From Rossellomorea aquimaris (GTDB taxonomy: Bacteria; Bacillota; Bacilli; Bacillales; Bacillaceae_B), in NCBI RefSeq assembly GCF_008180865.1, contig NZ_VTEX01000005.1:372001-436000 (forward strand): DNA of 64,000 bases, in the 5' to 3' direction. A program made the translations under genes and the position numbers. This document shows, piece by piece, positions 27,414 through 35,160 of this stretch; position 1 is the first letter of the stretch; every line of letters begins with the position of its first letter. The notes under the pieces were generated by a model, which was given only the letters and a program-made list of their open reading frames with translations, did no database searches and was not told the origin of the DNA.

Positions 27414-28463
27414 ATGAAGCTGGCAGAAATCGTAAACGAAATTCAACAATTGGATGAAATGACTCAACAACGATTATTAGCCTATCTTCAAAGTTCCATA
27501 GGTAATGTAATCTATGGAAAAGAGCCTATCACCAAAGAAATTAAGGAACGTAAGAATGAGAAGGGTTTTGTATGCCCTCATTGTCAATCTACACAAGTAG
27601 TTCGTTTTGGAAAATACACTATTAAATCCTCAGTAAAAGTCATTGAAAAACAACGGTACAAATGCAAATCCTGTACTAAAACGTTCACAGATCTAACTAA
27701 TACTCCGCTTAATCGTACTCGTAAAATGGACAAGTGGTTAAAGTTTATTGAGTGTATGATTGAAGGACATTCTTTAAGAAAGTCAGCAATGATAATCGGT
27801 AGAATCTCTTGGGTGACATTATTTTATTGGAGACACAAAATTTTATGCGCCTTATCGCAAATCTCGTTAGACAAATTTAACGGTATTGTTGAAATGGATG
27901 AAACTTATTTCCTATACTCTGAAAAAGGAAAAAGGGGTATTGTTGGTCGTGAACCAAGAAAGCGTGGAGGAGAATCTGAATATAGAGGTATAAGCAAAGA
28001 CCAAGTTTGTGTACTCGTTGCTCGTGACCGTCACAAAGGTACAATTTCATCTGTTCTTTGGAAAGGGAGAGTAATTAAAGCCAAATTGGAAAAGAAGATA
28101 GGTGAAAAACTATCCAAAGAGAATATTCTTTGCACAGATTCTTGGCGAGCTTTTAGCACCTACGCCAAAGAAAAAGGTGTTGAACATTACCGTTTTAAAT
28201 CTGACGGGAAAGTTAGAGTAATAAAAGGCATTTATCATATTCAAAACGTTAATAACTACCACAGTCGTTTAAAAAAATGGATTCAGCGTTTTAATAGTGT
28301 TGCCACAAAATATCTTGAAAATTATTTGTCTTGGTTCCGTTACCTTGATATGAACAAGTACGAAAAAACCAGTGCAAATATTAAGGAAATGATGGTGAAT
28401 TCCTGCCTCTTCCCTGTAACTGCTACATTTAATTCATTGAGATTATCCGAACTAAAAATTTAA
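27414..28463 (+). CDS. IS1595-family transposase (ISXO2-like)
   Basis: A 349-residue DDE-type transposase. A zinc ribbon near residues 54-87 (CPHC and CKSC pairs) is followed by a helix-turn-helix-like segment and the ISXO2 catalytic domain with DETYF (D162), CTDSW (D242) and the QNVNNYHSRLK block, then YLSWFRYLD. The reading frame is complete, with no frameshift. The ATG at 27414 follows AGTGAGGTG; a GTG five codons earlier overlaps that site. Probably active or recently active because flanks and ends are intact. Confidence 0.92.
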   Translation: MKLAEIVNEIQQLDEMTQQRLLAYLQSSIGNVIYGKEPITKEIKERKNEKGFVCPHCQSTQVVRFGKYTIKSSVKVIEKQRYKCKSCTKTFTDLTNTPLNRTRKMDKWLKFIECMIEGHSLRKSAMIIGRISWVTLFYWRHKILCALSQISLDKFNGIVEMDETYFLYSEKGKRGIVGREPRKRGGESEYRGISKDQVCVLVARDRHKGTISSVLWKGRVIKAKLEKKIGEKLSKENILCTDSWRAFSTYAKEKGVEHYRFKSDGKVRVIKGIYHIQNVNNYHSRLKKWIQRFNSVATKYLENYLSWFRYLDMNKYEKTSANIKEMMVNSCLFPVTATFNSLRLSELKI

Positions 28464-28482
28464 GCTGATAGGGGTATATGAG

Positions 28483-28851
28483 ATGCTAAGTGATAAACAA
28501 AAGCTATTATTTCAACACCTGAGAGAGATTAAAGACTATTGGGTGGATGTATCTGTCGAGAGTATATCTTCTCCAGATACTGATTTGATGTGGTCTGAAT
28601 ACGAAAATGAACATAAATTACTTCAAAAGAAGTTTACTAACGAAGAAGAAATTACTGCTTTTAGAAAGGTACAAGAAGAAACATTTCGTGGGCTAATCCA
28701 TTCAATATTAGTAATGATTGATGGTGGTGACCATTTATGTGCGGAATTTACTATGGACTTAATTGACGAAGAAACAAAGGAATCATTAAAAGAGAATATT
28801 GAATTACACGATGAATTTTACGGATACCTATTAGATGTAGAAGAAGAATAA
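28483..28851 (+). CDS. passenger protein of the IS element, unknown function
   Basis: A 122-residue acidic, mostly helical protein, 19 bases after the transposase stop and inside the inverted repeats. It contains HSILVMIDGGDHLCAEFTMDLIDEET, without known catalytic or metal motif; the middle resembles small immunity-type proteins only vaguely. IS1595 elements are known to carry passenger genes. The ATG follows AGGGG. A terminator (28850-28873) ends the transcript. Function unknown. Confidence 0.85.
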   Translation: MLSDKQKLLFQHLREIKDYWVDVSVESISSPDTDLMWSEYENEHKLLQKKFTNEEEITAFRKVQEETFRGLIHSILVMIDGGDHLCAEFTMDLIDEETKESLKENIELHDEFYGYLLDVEEE

Positions 28852-28873
28852 AGTGAGGAATTCCCCTCACTTT
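28850..28873 (+). terminator. terminator at the end of the IS passenger gene
   Basis: AAAGTGAGG pairs with CCTCACTTT around a short loop, at the passenger stop and inside the right inverted repeat. Confidence 0.6.
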
Positions 28874-28913
28874 AATTCTTGCCCTAAAATCAACATTAAA
28901 GTTTAACATAGCT

Positions 28914-28921
28914 ATATTTTA
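28914..28921. repeat. right target-site duplication of the IS element
   Basis: ATATTTTA is an exact copy of the left flank at 27320-27327. Confidence 0.9.
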
Positions 28922-28958
28922 AAAAACCAGATGCACTTATTTATTGTGCACCTGGTTT
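28922..28958 (-). terminator. terminator whose T tract abuts the IS insertion
   Basis: On the minus strand AACCAGGTGCAC pairs with GTGCATCTGGTT, then TTTTTAAAATAT. The insertion lies in the run just after the T tract, so the terminator still works for the small gene to its right. Confidence 0.8.
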
Positions 28959-28965
28959 CAGTCCA

Positions 28966-29130
28966 TTATTTTCCGTTATGATGATCGGATTTAACAGGCT
29001 GTCCCTTTTTTTCGTAGCGCTTTTTCGCAGCTTTGACAGGATTGTTTTCAGCCCCGAATTCTGTATCTAGATTACGGAAATCACTGCGGGTCTTTTGTTC
29101 AGGGTTTTTTTTGTCAGAACGTGTGGTCAA
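28966..29130 (-). CDS. small lysine-rich hydrophilic protein, unknown
   Basis: A 54-residue protein not predicted by length filters. It is very hydrophilic and contains KAAKKRYEKKGQPVKSD; the composition resembles small spore-associated proteins but no family is recognised. The TTG at 29130 follows GGAGG with seven-base spacing and overlaps the ytzC stop codon by four bases, so it is probably translationally coupled to ytzC. Confidence 0.75.
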   Translation of the reverse strand: MTTRSDKKNPEQKTRSDFRNLDTEFGAENNPVKAAKKRYEKKGQPVKSDHHNGK

Positions 29131-29420
29131 TGTAATTTACCTCCTACTACATTAGGGTCATGATCTAACAAAATCATCTCATTTTGTAATGCCTGAAGCT
29201 GAAGTCTCATGCGATGCAATTGTTCACGCTGTTGAGAGTTGGCACTATTGGCCAAATGAGCCACATCATTCACCGCTTCTTCAAGCTGCTGCATGGCTTG
29301 AGTGTACTCCACATCATGGTAATGCTCTTGCTGTGTCCCTGATTTATATTGTTCTTGAGCGTAACGAATGGCATCTTCACACTTTTGAATGCATTCATCA
29401 ACCGAATTTCTTGTTGCCAT
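29127..29420 (-). CDS. ytzC: YtzC-like small helical protein (DUF2524)
   Basis: A 97-residue protein made of predicted helices (QQLEEAVNDVAHLANSANSQQREQLHRMRLQLQALQ). It matches the DUF2524/YtzC family by sequence look, length and by its place near ytqA. The ATG at 29420 is supported by AAGGAGG; a longer frame to 29528 lacks a site. It is followed, with four-base overlap, by a small lysine-rich gene and their terminator. Function unknown. Confidence 0.82.
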   Translation of the reverse strand: MATRNSVDECIQKCEDAIRYAQEQYKSGTQQEHYHDVEYTQAMQQLEEAVNDVAHLANSANSQQREQLHRMRLQLQALQNEMILLDHDPNVVGGKLH

Positions 29421-29630
29421 TACGACTACCTCCTTGATGTTTGGACTAAAGAAGAGGAAGGTCCCATCCTTACTCTCCTCCATCTTAGTTTGAACCTGAT
29501 TGCCCGTTTCAGAAGTGGTAATCTTCACCTATTTCTCTATGCAGGATACATTTGACCCCGTGTTCATGATAAAATCTTTTTGAGCGTCATACATACTGTT
29601 ACACATATTGAAACGTAGGAGGTGTTTGTC

Positions 29631-30587
29631 ATCGAGACAAACCCATTTCCATATGCCACAGATTTAAAACGATATCATACGTGGAATTACCATTTACGAA
29701 ATCACTTTGGACATAAAGTCTTTAAGGTTGCTTTGGATGGCGGTTTTGATTGCCCGAACCGTGACGGCACGGTCGCCCATGGCGGCTGTACCTTTTGCAG
29801 TGCTTCAGGCTCTGGGGACTTTGCCGGGAGCAGGGTCGACTCCTTAGAAAAGCAATTCAATGACATTAAAGGAAGAATGCATAAGAAGTGGAAAGATGGT
29901 AAGTATATGGCGTATTTCCAAGCCTTCACAAACACTCACGCACCTGTGGATGTGCTAAGAGAGAAATATGAATCAGTTCTCGGGCAAGATGGTGTTGTAG
30001 GTATTTCCATCGCCACCCGCCCGGATTGTCTCCCTGACGATGTGGTCGAATACTTAGCTGAATTGAACGAAAGAACCTATTTATGGGTAGAACTGGGCCT
30101 GCAAACCGTTCATGAAAAAACTGCCGGATTGATTAATCGGGCCCACGATTATCAATACTATGTCGAAGGAGTCAATAAGTTAAGAAAACACGGTATACGT
30201 GTGTGTTCCCATATTATTAACGGACTTCCTCAAGAAGATGAAGAAATGATGATGGAAACAGCACGTGAAGTGGCCAAGCTTGACGTCCAGGGAATCAAAA
30301 TCCACCTCTTGCATTTGCTGAAAGGAACTCCCATGGTCAAGCAATACGAAAAAGGACTGCTCGACTTCATGGATTTCGATCACTACGTAAAACTGGTTTG
30401 CGATCAGCTGGAAGTCATTCCACCTGAAATGATCGTTCACCGCATTACGGGGGACGGACCTATTGACCTGATGATCGGACCGATGTGGAGCGTGAACAAA
30501 TGGAGTGTATTGAACGCAATTGACGATGAACTTAAACGCCGGGACAGCTGGCAGGGAAAATTTTATAAAGTGGATGTGAAAGCATGA
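29631..30587 (+). CDS. ytqA: TIGR01212-family radical SAM protein YtqA
   Basis: A radical SAM enzyme of about 318 residues. The iron-sulfur ligands are in CPNRDGTVAHGGCTFC (CX8-type spacing with CxxC), followed by GISIATRPDCLPDDVVEYL and GLQTVHE. The exact reaction is unknown; it is coupled to the methyltransferase mnmM. AGGAGG at 29618 is followed, in frame, by GTG (directly abutting), GTC and ATC (29631, seven-base spacing), and a stop lies just upstream; relatives start right before NPFPYA, so an AUC start is the best fit. Annotated from ATC on this inference; GTG at 29622 is the alternative. Confidence 0.85.
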   Translation: METNPFPYATDLKRYHTWNYHLRNHFGHKVFKVALDGGFDCPNRDGTVAHGGCTFCSASGSGDFAGSRVDSLEKQFNDIKGRMHKKWKDGKYMAYFQAFTNTHAPVDVLREKYESVLGQDGVVGISIATRPDCLPDDVVEYLAELNERTYLWVELGLQTVHEKTAGLINRAHDYQYYVEGVNKLRKHGIRVCSHIINGLPQEDEEMMMETAREVAKLDVQGIKIHLLHLLKGTPMVKQYEKGLLDFMDFDHYVKLVCDQLEVIPPEMIVHRITGDGPIDLMIGPMWSVNKWSVLNAIDDELKRRDSWQGKFYKVDVKA

Positions 30588-31156
30588 AATTAGATCGAAT
30601 CTTACCTTTTGCGAGAGAGCTTCTGGAACGGGCTGTCAAACCAGGAGACATTACAATAGACGCCACACTCGGGAATGGGCATGACACCTTATTCCTGGCT
30701 CGGTTAGTCGGAGAAAATGGCCGTGTATACGGTTTTGATATTCAAGAGGATGCCATAGAAAACACAAAAGAACAGCTCATCACCCATGATCTTGCTCACC
30801 GGGTGACACTCTTTCACCAAGGGCACGAGACAGTAATGAACGTCATTCCTCCATTGCATCACGGGAAAGTGACGGGGGCAGTATTTAATCTTGGATACTT
30901 ACCGGGCGGTGATAAGGATATCGTTACCCGTCCGAAAACGACGATACTCGCCTTGAATCAAATTCTGGAAATGATGGCACCTGAAGGGATCCTCGTCCTT
31001 GTCATTTATCACGGACATCCTGAGGGTGCGGTAGAGAGGGATTACATCCTTCGGTATGTTGAAAGACTGGACCAAAACTATGTTCATGTCCTTAGATACC
31101 AATTCATGAACCAGCTGAATAATCCTCCATTTATTGTGGCATTGGAGAAGAGATAA
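30584..31156 (+). CDS. mnmM: tRNA-mnm5s2U-forming methyltransferase MnmM (YtqB)
   Basis: A SAM methyltransferase of 190 residues. Motif I is IDATLGNGHDT (about 23-33) and VYGFDIQEDAI forms motif II; FNLGYLPGGDK is the family block. YtqB proteins have been shown to methylate nm5(s)2U in wobble position 34 of some tRNAs in Gram-positive bacteria. The start ATG overlaps the ytqA stop (ATGA), so the two are coupled. Downstream are a palindromic repeat and a GGGACGGACC hairpin. Confidence 0.9.
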   Translation: MKLDRILPFARELLERAVKPGDITIDATLGNGHDTLFLARLVGENGRVYGFDIQEDAIENTKEQLITHDLAHRVTLFHQGHETVMNVIPPLHHGKVTGAVFNLGYLPGGDKDIVTRPKTTILALNQILEMMAPEGILVLVIYHGHPEGAVERDYILRYVERLDQNYVHVLRYQFMNQLNNPPFIVALEKR

Positions 31157-31158
31157 AC

Positions 31159-31283
31159 AGAAAAGCGGAAGGGCTTGCCTAAAGGCGACAAGCATAGGCC
31201 GGACTTGCCGAAAAGGCTGATTTTTGCCTTTTTGGAGAGTTCGGCTTATGACCTCGAGCCTCTAAGCCCTGCAGCTGGCCAAT
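31159..31283. repeat. third copy of the roughly 120 bp palindromic repeat
   Basis: The unit starts AGAAAAGCGGAAGGG, holds the inner palindrome with TTTTTGCC and ends CTCTAAGCCCTGCAGCTGG. It is most like the second unit at 12497. No gene is present in it. Confidence 0.85.
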
Positions 31284-31284
31284 A

Positions 31285-31321
31285 AAAATAGGGACGGACC
31301 TTTTCGAGGTCCGTCCCTACT
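31285..31321. terminator. GGGACGGACC hairpin between convergent genes
   Basis: TAGGGACGGACCT pairs with AGGTCCGTCCCTA around a short loop, with A and T runs on the flanks. It can terminate both mnmM and the monooxygenase gene. Confidence 0.85.
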
Positions 31322-31322
31322 T

Positions 31323-32318
31323 TTATAACAACTCGCTTGCGATTAATTCGAATGATTTGAGTTTGTCCTGGAAATCATAGGTGATGCTGACGAGCATGAT
31401 TTCATCTGTTTGGTACTGTTCACTGAGTGAAAGTAGTTGTTCTTTCACTTTTTTAGGATTTCCTACGACCATGCGTTTGCGATTTTCCCGCACTCTCATT
31501 TCTTCAAATGGAGTGTACTGATAAGCTGCCGCTTTTTCAGGACTTGGTGTCCCGTTTGAACGCATGCCCTGTTCAATCATCAAGATCGCCAAGTCTATGC
31601 TGGATGCGACTCTTTCTGCTTCTTCATCCGTTTCAGCACAGATGGCAAATACGGCTACGATGTTCTTCGGCTCCTTCAGGTATTCGGAAGGAACAAAGTT
31701 ATTTCTGTAAGCCTGCGAATATTGAGGGCCGCCTTCCCCGTTAATAAACTGGGCAAAGGTATACGGTAATCCTTTTTGTGCCGCAAGCATCGCACTGGAC
31801 GGACTTGAACCGAGCATCCATACTTCCGGCATCGTTTCAATCATCGGGGCTGCCGTTAATCCTTGATAGGGATGAGTATCCGGTAATGAATCGGTTAAAT
31901 ACCCCAGCAGGTCATCGATTTGTTCAGGATAACGATTGACGTCCCTCGGCTTCCCGTCGTGCAGGGCCATCGTTGCCATTGGCATTCCGCCAGGTGCCCT
32001 CCCCAAACCTAAGTCAATCCGATTCGGATTCAACCCTTCAAGCAATCGGAAATTCTCCGCTACTTTGTATGAAGAGTAATGAGGAAGCATAACCCCTCCG
32101 GAACCGACACGAATTCTTGATGTATTCTGTGCCAGGTGAGCGATCAAGACCTCCGGTGAGGAACCCGCAAGTCCCGTGGAATCATGATGCTCGGATACCC
32201 AAAAACGTTCGAATCCCAACTTCTCCACATGCTGTGCTAATTGTACTGTATGATGTAAAGCCTCTTGTGGGCTCATTCCTTCTGAAATGGGTGACTGATC
32301 TAATACACTGAGCTTCAA
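31323..32318 (-). CDS. luciferase-like (LLM class) flavin-dependent oxidoreductase
   Basis: A 331-residue TIM-barrel protein of the bacterial luciferase-like family. The start LKLSVLDQSPI (TTG at 32318) and the segments FWVSEHHDS, GSGGVMLPHYS and LGLGRAPGG are characteristic. They use reduced flavin to act on small substrates; this one's substrate is unknown. The TTG is preferred over an ATG three codons earlier because AAAGGAG abuts the ATG but has nine-base spacing to the TTG. It is a single gene between two terminators. Confidence 0.85.
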   Translation of the reverse strand: MKLSVLDQSPISEGMSPQEALHHTVQLAQHVEKLGFERFWVSEHHDSTGLAGSSPEVLIAHLAQNTSRIRVGSGGVMLPHYSSYKVAENFRLLEGLNPNRIDLGLGRAPGGMPMATMALHDGKPRDVNRYPEQIDDLLGYLTDSLPDTHPYQGLTAAPMIETMPEVWMLGSSPSSAMLAAQKGLPYTFAQFINGEGGPQYSQAYRNNFVPSEYLKEPKNIVAVFAICAETDEEAERVASSIDLAILMIEQGMRSNGTPSPEKAAAYQYTPFEEMRVRENRKRMVVGNPKKVKEQLLSLSEQYQTDEIMLVSITYDFQDKLKSFELIASELL

Positions 32319-32390
32319 AATGGACATCTCCTTTAATTGATGTGAGTATTATTATCAATTCAGAAATAAAAAATGTCCAATAACATGCTT

Positions 32391-32424
32391 AAAGGGTGAC
32401 TGCCGGGAAGGCAGTCACCCTTTA
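32391..32424. terminator. intrinsic terminator of inhA
   Basis: AAAGGGTGACTGCC pairs exactly with GGCAGTCACCCTTT around a five-base loop, with weak T tracts at each side. Confidence 0.75.
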
Positions 32425-32429
32425 CTTAC

Positions 32430-34841
32430 TTATTTTTTGTAGATTAACACTTTACCGACTGTACCGTCAGCACTTTCTCCAATTACACGGAATTTCAATC
32501 CATAGTTCGGTACATTACGTCCGGCGTCTACCATACCTTTGTTGCTGTAATCCGCACTGTCGTCAAATAATGGGTTACGTTTGGTGTGGTTGTCTTTCAT
32601 CGTGATACCAGTAATATCAGAGTAATCCAAGAACATTTTCTCGGATTTATTCAAGCTGAATGCAGCATCGTGGACCTGGTAACGAGTCGATCCAGCTGTA
32701 CCATCGCTCCAATAGTTTGTCTTTTGGTCTGCGTCGACAACACCGACGAATCCATCTCCAGGATGAGCTCCTGTCCAGTTTTCACTGAATTGTTTGTCAA
32801 CGTACCATACTACCAGACCACCATCATATTTCATTATGCTTGCACCACGGCGGATGTTGGCAAGACCTTCATCGACACCGTTGTGGCTGCGCCATTCCAG
32901 TAGGTAGTAGTGGTCCGAGCGTTTGATACCGTCGTCTTTCGTGAAGCCGTCTAAATTGAATTTAGCGTCGCCTTCAGCGTCATCAAACAATACTTCTTGT
33001 CCATCCACTACTACAGAAAGATCATCTGCATATAAGCCTGGATTTGAAACGGCAGCATCTGTTACATACTCGATTGCTACTTCAACTTCTTGTCCAGCAT
33101 AAGCTGAAAGGTCGAATGAAGCGTTTATCCAGCCGTTAGAAGAACCAGTGATTCCATTTCCAAGATTAGAGTCGTTAGGATTAGTATCGGTAGTAATATC
33201 ACTTGCCACCGGTTCACCGTTCACTGTTACATATGCATAATCCCAATCTGTTTCAATGTCATACCAAGCTTTGAAATTGAACTCAGCAGATGTAGCATTC
33301 GTTAAATCTACAGTAGTAGTTAAATAATTGTGTAAGTCATCAGCACTTCCTGAGAAGTACTCATATTCACCGCTCGCCGGCTCATTGATGACTGTTTCTT
33401 TTTGAGGAAGGTTGACTTTCACTACGTCGTTGTTTGTACCTTTTGTGTTTGCTTCGTCAAGAAGAACCTCTTCTCCTTTTCTATCAACATCACCAATGCT
33501 CACTTCCGTACCCGTTAACCAATTACCTTCAGTACCTTCATTATCCACCACTGCAGATGACTGAAGCATTTCCTTCATATAAGGACTGAATCCAGTAGGC
33601 TGAGTCCCCGGAATATCCCCGGCCCAGCTTCCACTTGCCATGATGGACCAGTAGCTTACCGGCTCTCCTGTTCCTGTGTACTGGGTATCGTACTCATCTG
33701 GAAGACCTAAATCATGACCGAATTCATGGGCCATGACCCCGACAGCACCATCTTCAGGTTCGATAGTGTAGTCGTAAGCATACATTGTTCCTTCTCCCCA
33801 ATAATCCACTTCAGGTGCCGGAGAACCTTCGATTGGGAAAATACCACCTAAATTCCAACGATGAGACCAGATTGCGTCTGACCCTAACGATCCGCCGCCT
33901 GCTTCTTCACCCACACCAGAGTGAATAACCATTAAGTGATCAACAAGTCCGTCCGGTTCAAGATAATCTCCATCACCATCTAGATCATATCGATCCCATT
34001 TGTCATAGTCAGCAAGGTTTACATCAGGATCTGCAGCTGCTGCTGCTAAAGCTTCTTTTACAAGACCTCGAGCATCAACATCACTTCCGTCAGGCTGTGG
34101 ATCATTTCCACCATATGCTGCTGCAGGCTTACTCGCTGTATACCACCCTGCAACTTCACCTTCTACAGAATAGCTTCCACCTGACTGTTGTTCATAATAT
34201 TGTTTCATGGAAACATAGTTTTTACCGTCTGGGCCTGTCCAACCCCCTGTACCAAACAACATATCTTGATAATGCTCACGGGAATAAGCATCATCACCTT
34301 CGTAATACATATCAGTTTCATCAGCTGTCATAGAATTATGTGGCTTATCGGGATAATCCACTAATAGAACTAATACTTCATCCGTTCTTTTCTCTCCATT
34401 ATATGCTTCTTCTTCCACAGAAGCCGGTGCATTCTTCTTAGCTTTTCCAAGCTTATTTCCCTTACCTGAAGTCAAGCTGTTATTCTTCATTTCTTTTTGA
34501 AGCTTAGTCTTCACTTCTGCTTCTTCACCTTCTAGTTCGCCTTCTTCCGCTTCTTTTTCAGCAGATTCCGCTTTCGATTTCAGGAACTTTTGCAATGCTT
34601 TTTCCGCTTCAGCGGTTGTCGCATTTTGCTTGATCTTGCCTTCTTCCTTCAGCATTTCAATCAGGCGTTCGTCATTCGCAATGCCTAAATCAAAAGGCCC
34701 TCCATGTTTATGATCATGTTTCACTGCCGGCTTCGCTAACACATTTTCAGGCACTGTGGTTGCAGCTGATGCAGGTACAGCAAATGCTCCTACACTTAAT
34801 GCCGCAACCATGGCCATCGATAATACTTTACGAGATTTCAA
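32430..34841 (-). CDS. inhA: immune inhibitor A family metalloprotease (M6)
   Basis: A secreted zinc protease of 803 residues. A signal peptide (about 1-26, ending AFAVPASA) is followed by a charged propeptide and the catalytic domain with HEFGHDLGLPDE (372-383), then DYTIEPED and beta-rich C-terminal domains. InhA proteases cleave host antibacterial peptides or other proteins and are released to the medium; the role here could be nutritional. The TTG at 34841 follows GAGGGGG at nine bases. A palindrome lies close upstream. Gene preceded by an AT-rich promoter region and ended by a hairpin. Confidence 0.93.
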   Translation of the reverse strand: MKSRKVLSMAMVAALSVGAFAVPASAATTVPENVLAKPAVKHDHKHGGPFDLGIANDERLIEMLKEEGKIKQNATTAEAEKALQKFLKSKAESAEKEAEEGELEGEEAEVKTKLQKEMKNNSLTSGKGNKLGKAKKNAPASVEEEAYNGEKRTDEVLVLLVDYPDKPHNSMTADETDMYYEGDDAYSREHYQDMLFGTGGWTGPDGKNYVSMKQYYEQQSGGSYSVEGEVAGWYTASKPAAAYGGNDPQPDGSDVDARGLVKEALAAAAADPDVNLADYDKWDRYDLDGDGDYLEPDGLVDHLMVIHSGVGEEAGGGSLGSDAIWSHRWNLGGIFPIEGSPAPEVDYWGEGTMYAYDYTIEPEDGAVGVMAHEFGHDLGLPDEYDTQYTGTGEPVSYWSIMASGSWAGDIPGTQPTGFSPYMKEMLQSSAVVDNEGTEGNWLTGTEVSIGDVDRKGEEVLLDEANTKGTNNDVVKVNLPQKETVINEPASGEYEYFSGSADDLHNYLTTTVDLTNATSAEFNFKAWYDIETDWDYAYVTVNGEPVASDITTDTNPNDSNLGNGITGSSNGWINASFDLSAYAGQEVEVAIEYVTDAAVSNPGLYADDLSVVVDGQEVLFDDAEGDAKFNLDGFTKDDGIKRSDHYYLLEWRSHNGVDEGLANIRRGASIMKYDGGLVVWYVDKQFSENWTGAHPGDGFVGVVDADQKTNYWSDGTAGSTRYQVHDAAFSLNKSEKMFLDYSDITGITMKDNHTKRNPLFDDSADYSNKGMVDAGRNVPNYGLKFRVIGESADGTVGKVLIYKK

Positions 34842-34899
34842 ACAGTATTCCCCCTCTTTTTATGTACTAAATTTTTACACTAATTAAAATATACTCCAT

Positions 34900-34928
34900 T
34901 ATTCTGAAAAGTAAATCTTTTCAGAATA
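34900..34928. promoter_or_regulatory. 12 bp inverted repeat upstream of inhA
   Basis: TATTCTGAAAAG-TAAAT-CTTTTCAGAATA is a perfect palindrome with a five-base centre, about 60 bases before the inhA start codon. It may be a regulator's operator or a leader hairpin. Confidence 0.4.
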
Positions 34929-35110
34929 CATTAGTTATTTAGTATTACGAAATAATGGATTTTTAGATAAATAGTATTATATTTCGATAAGAATCAGATG
35001 GGTATTTTGTCGCAATATGAAAGAAATCAACGAATATTATTTGTATAAATATGGTATTAAAGGTCGAATTTAGTATTTAATCATACGACTTAAGTTTGAT
35101 GAAAGAGACA

Positions 35111-35160
35111 AAAAGAGGGACGGACCTTCGACACTGGTGTCGAAGGTCCGTCCCTCTTTT
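35111..35160. terminator. GGGACGGACC long hairpin terminator
   Basis: The 24 bp arms (35111-35134 and 35137-35160) are exactly complementary and contain GAGGGACGGACCTTCGACAC. It ends the ytpB transcript and borders the inhA upstream region. Confidence 0.85.

Larger units (their letters stand above)
27328..28913 (+). mobile_element. intact IS1595-family insertion sequence with a passenger gene
   Basis: The element is 1586 bp. Its ends form imperfect inverted repeats beginning AGCTATGTTAA, then TT, AATGTTGAT, with few mismatches over about 25 bases. Inside are a transposase of 349 codons and a downstream 122-codon passenger gene, both plus strand, and a terminator. Exact eight-base duplications flank it, so insertion is recent or well preserved. 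The insertion lies between the MFS gene and the small ytzC-linked gene, next to the latter's terminator. Confidence 0.93.
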
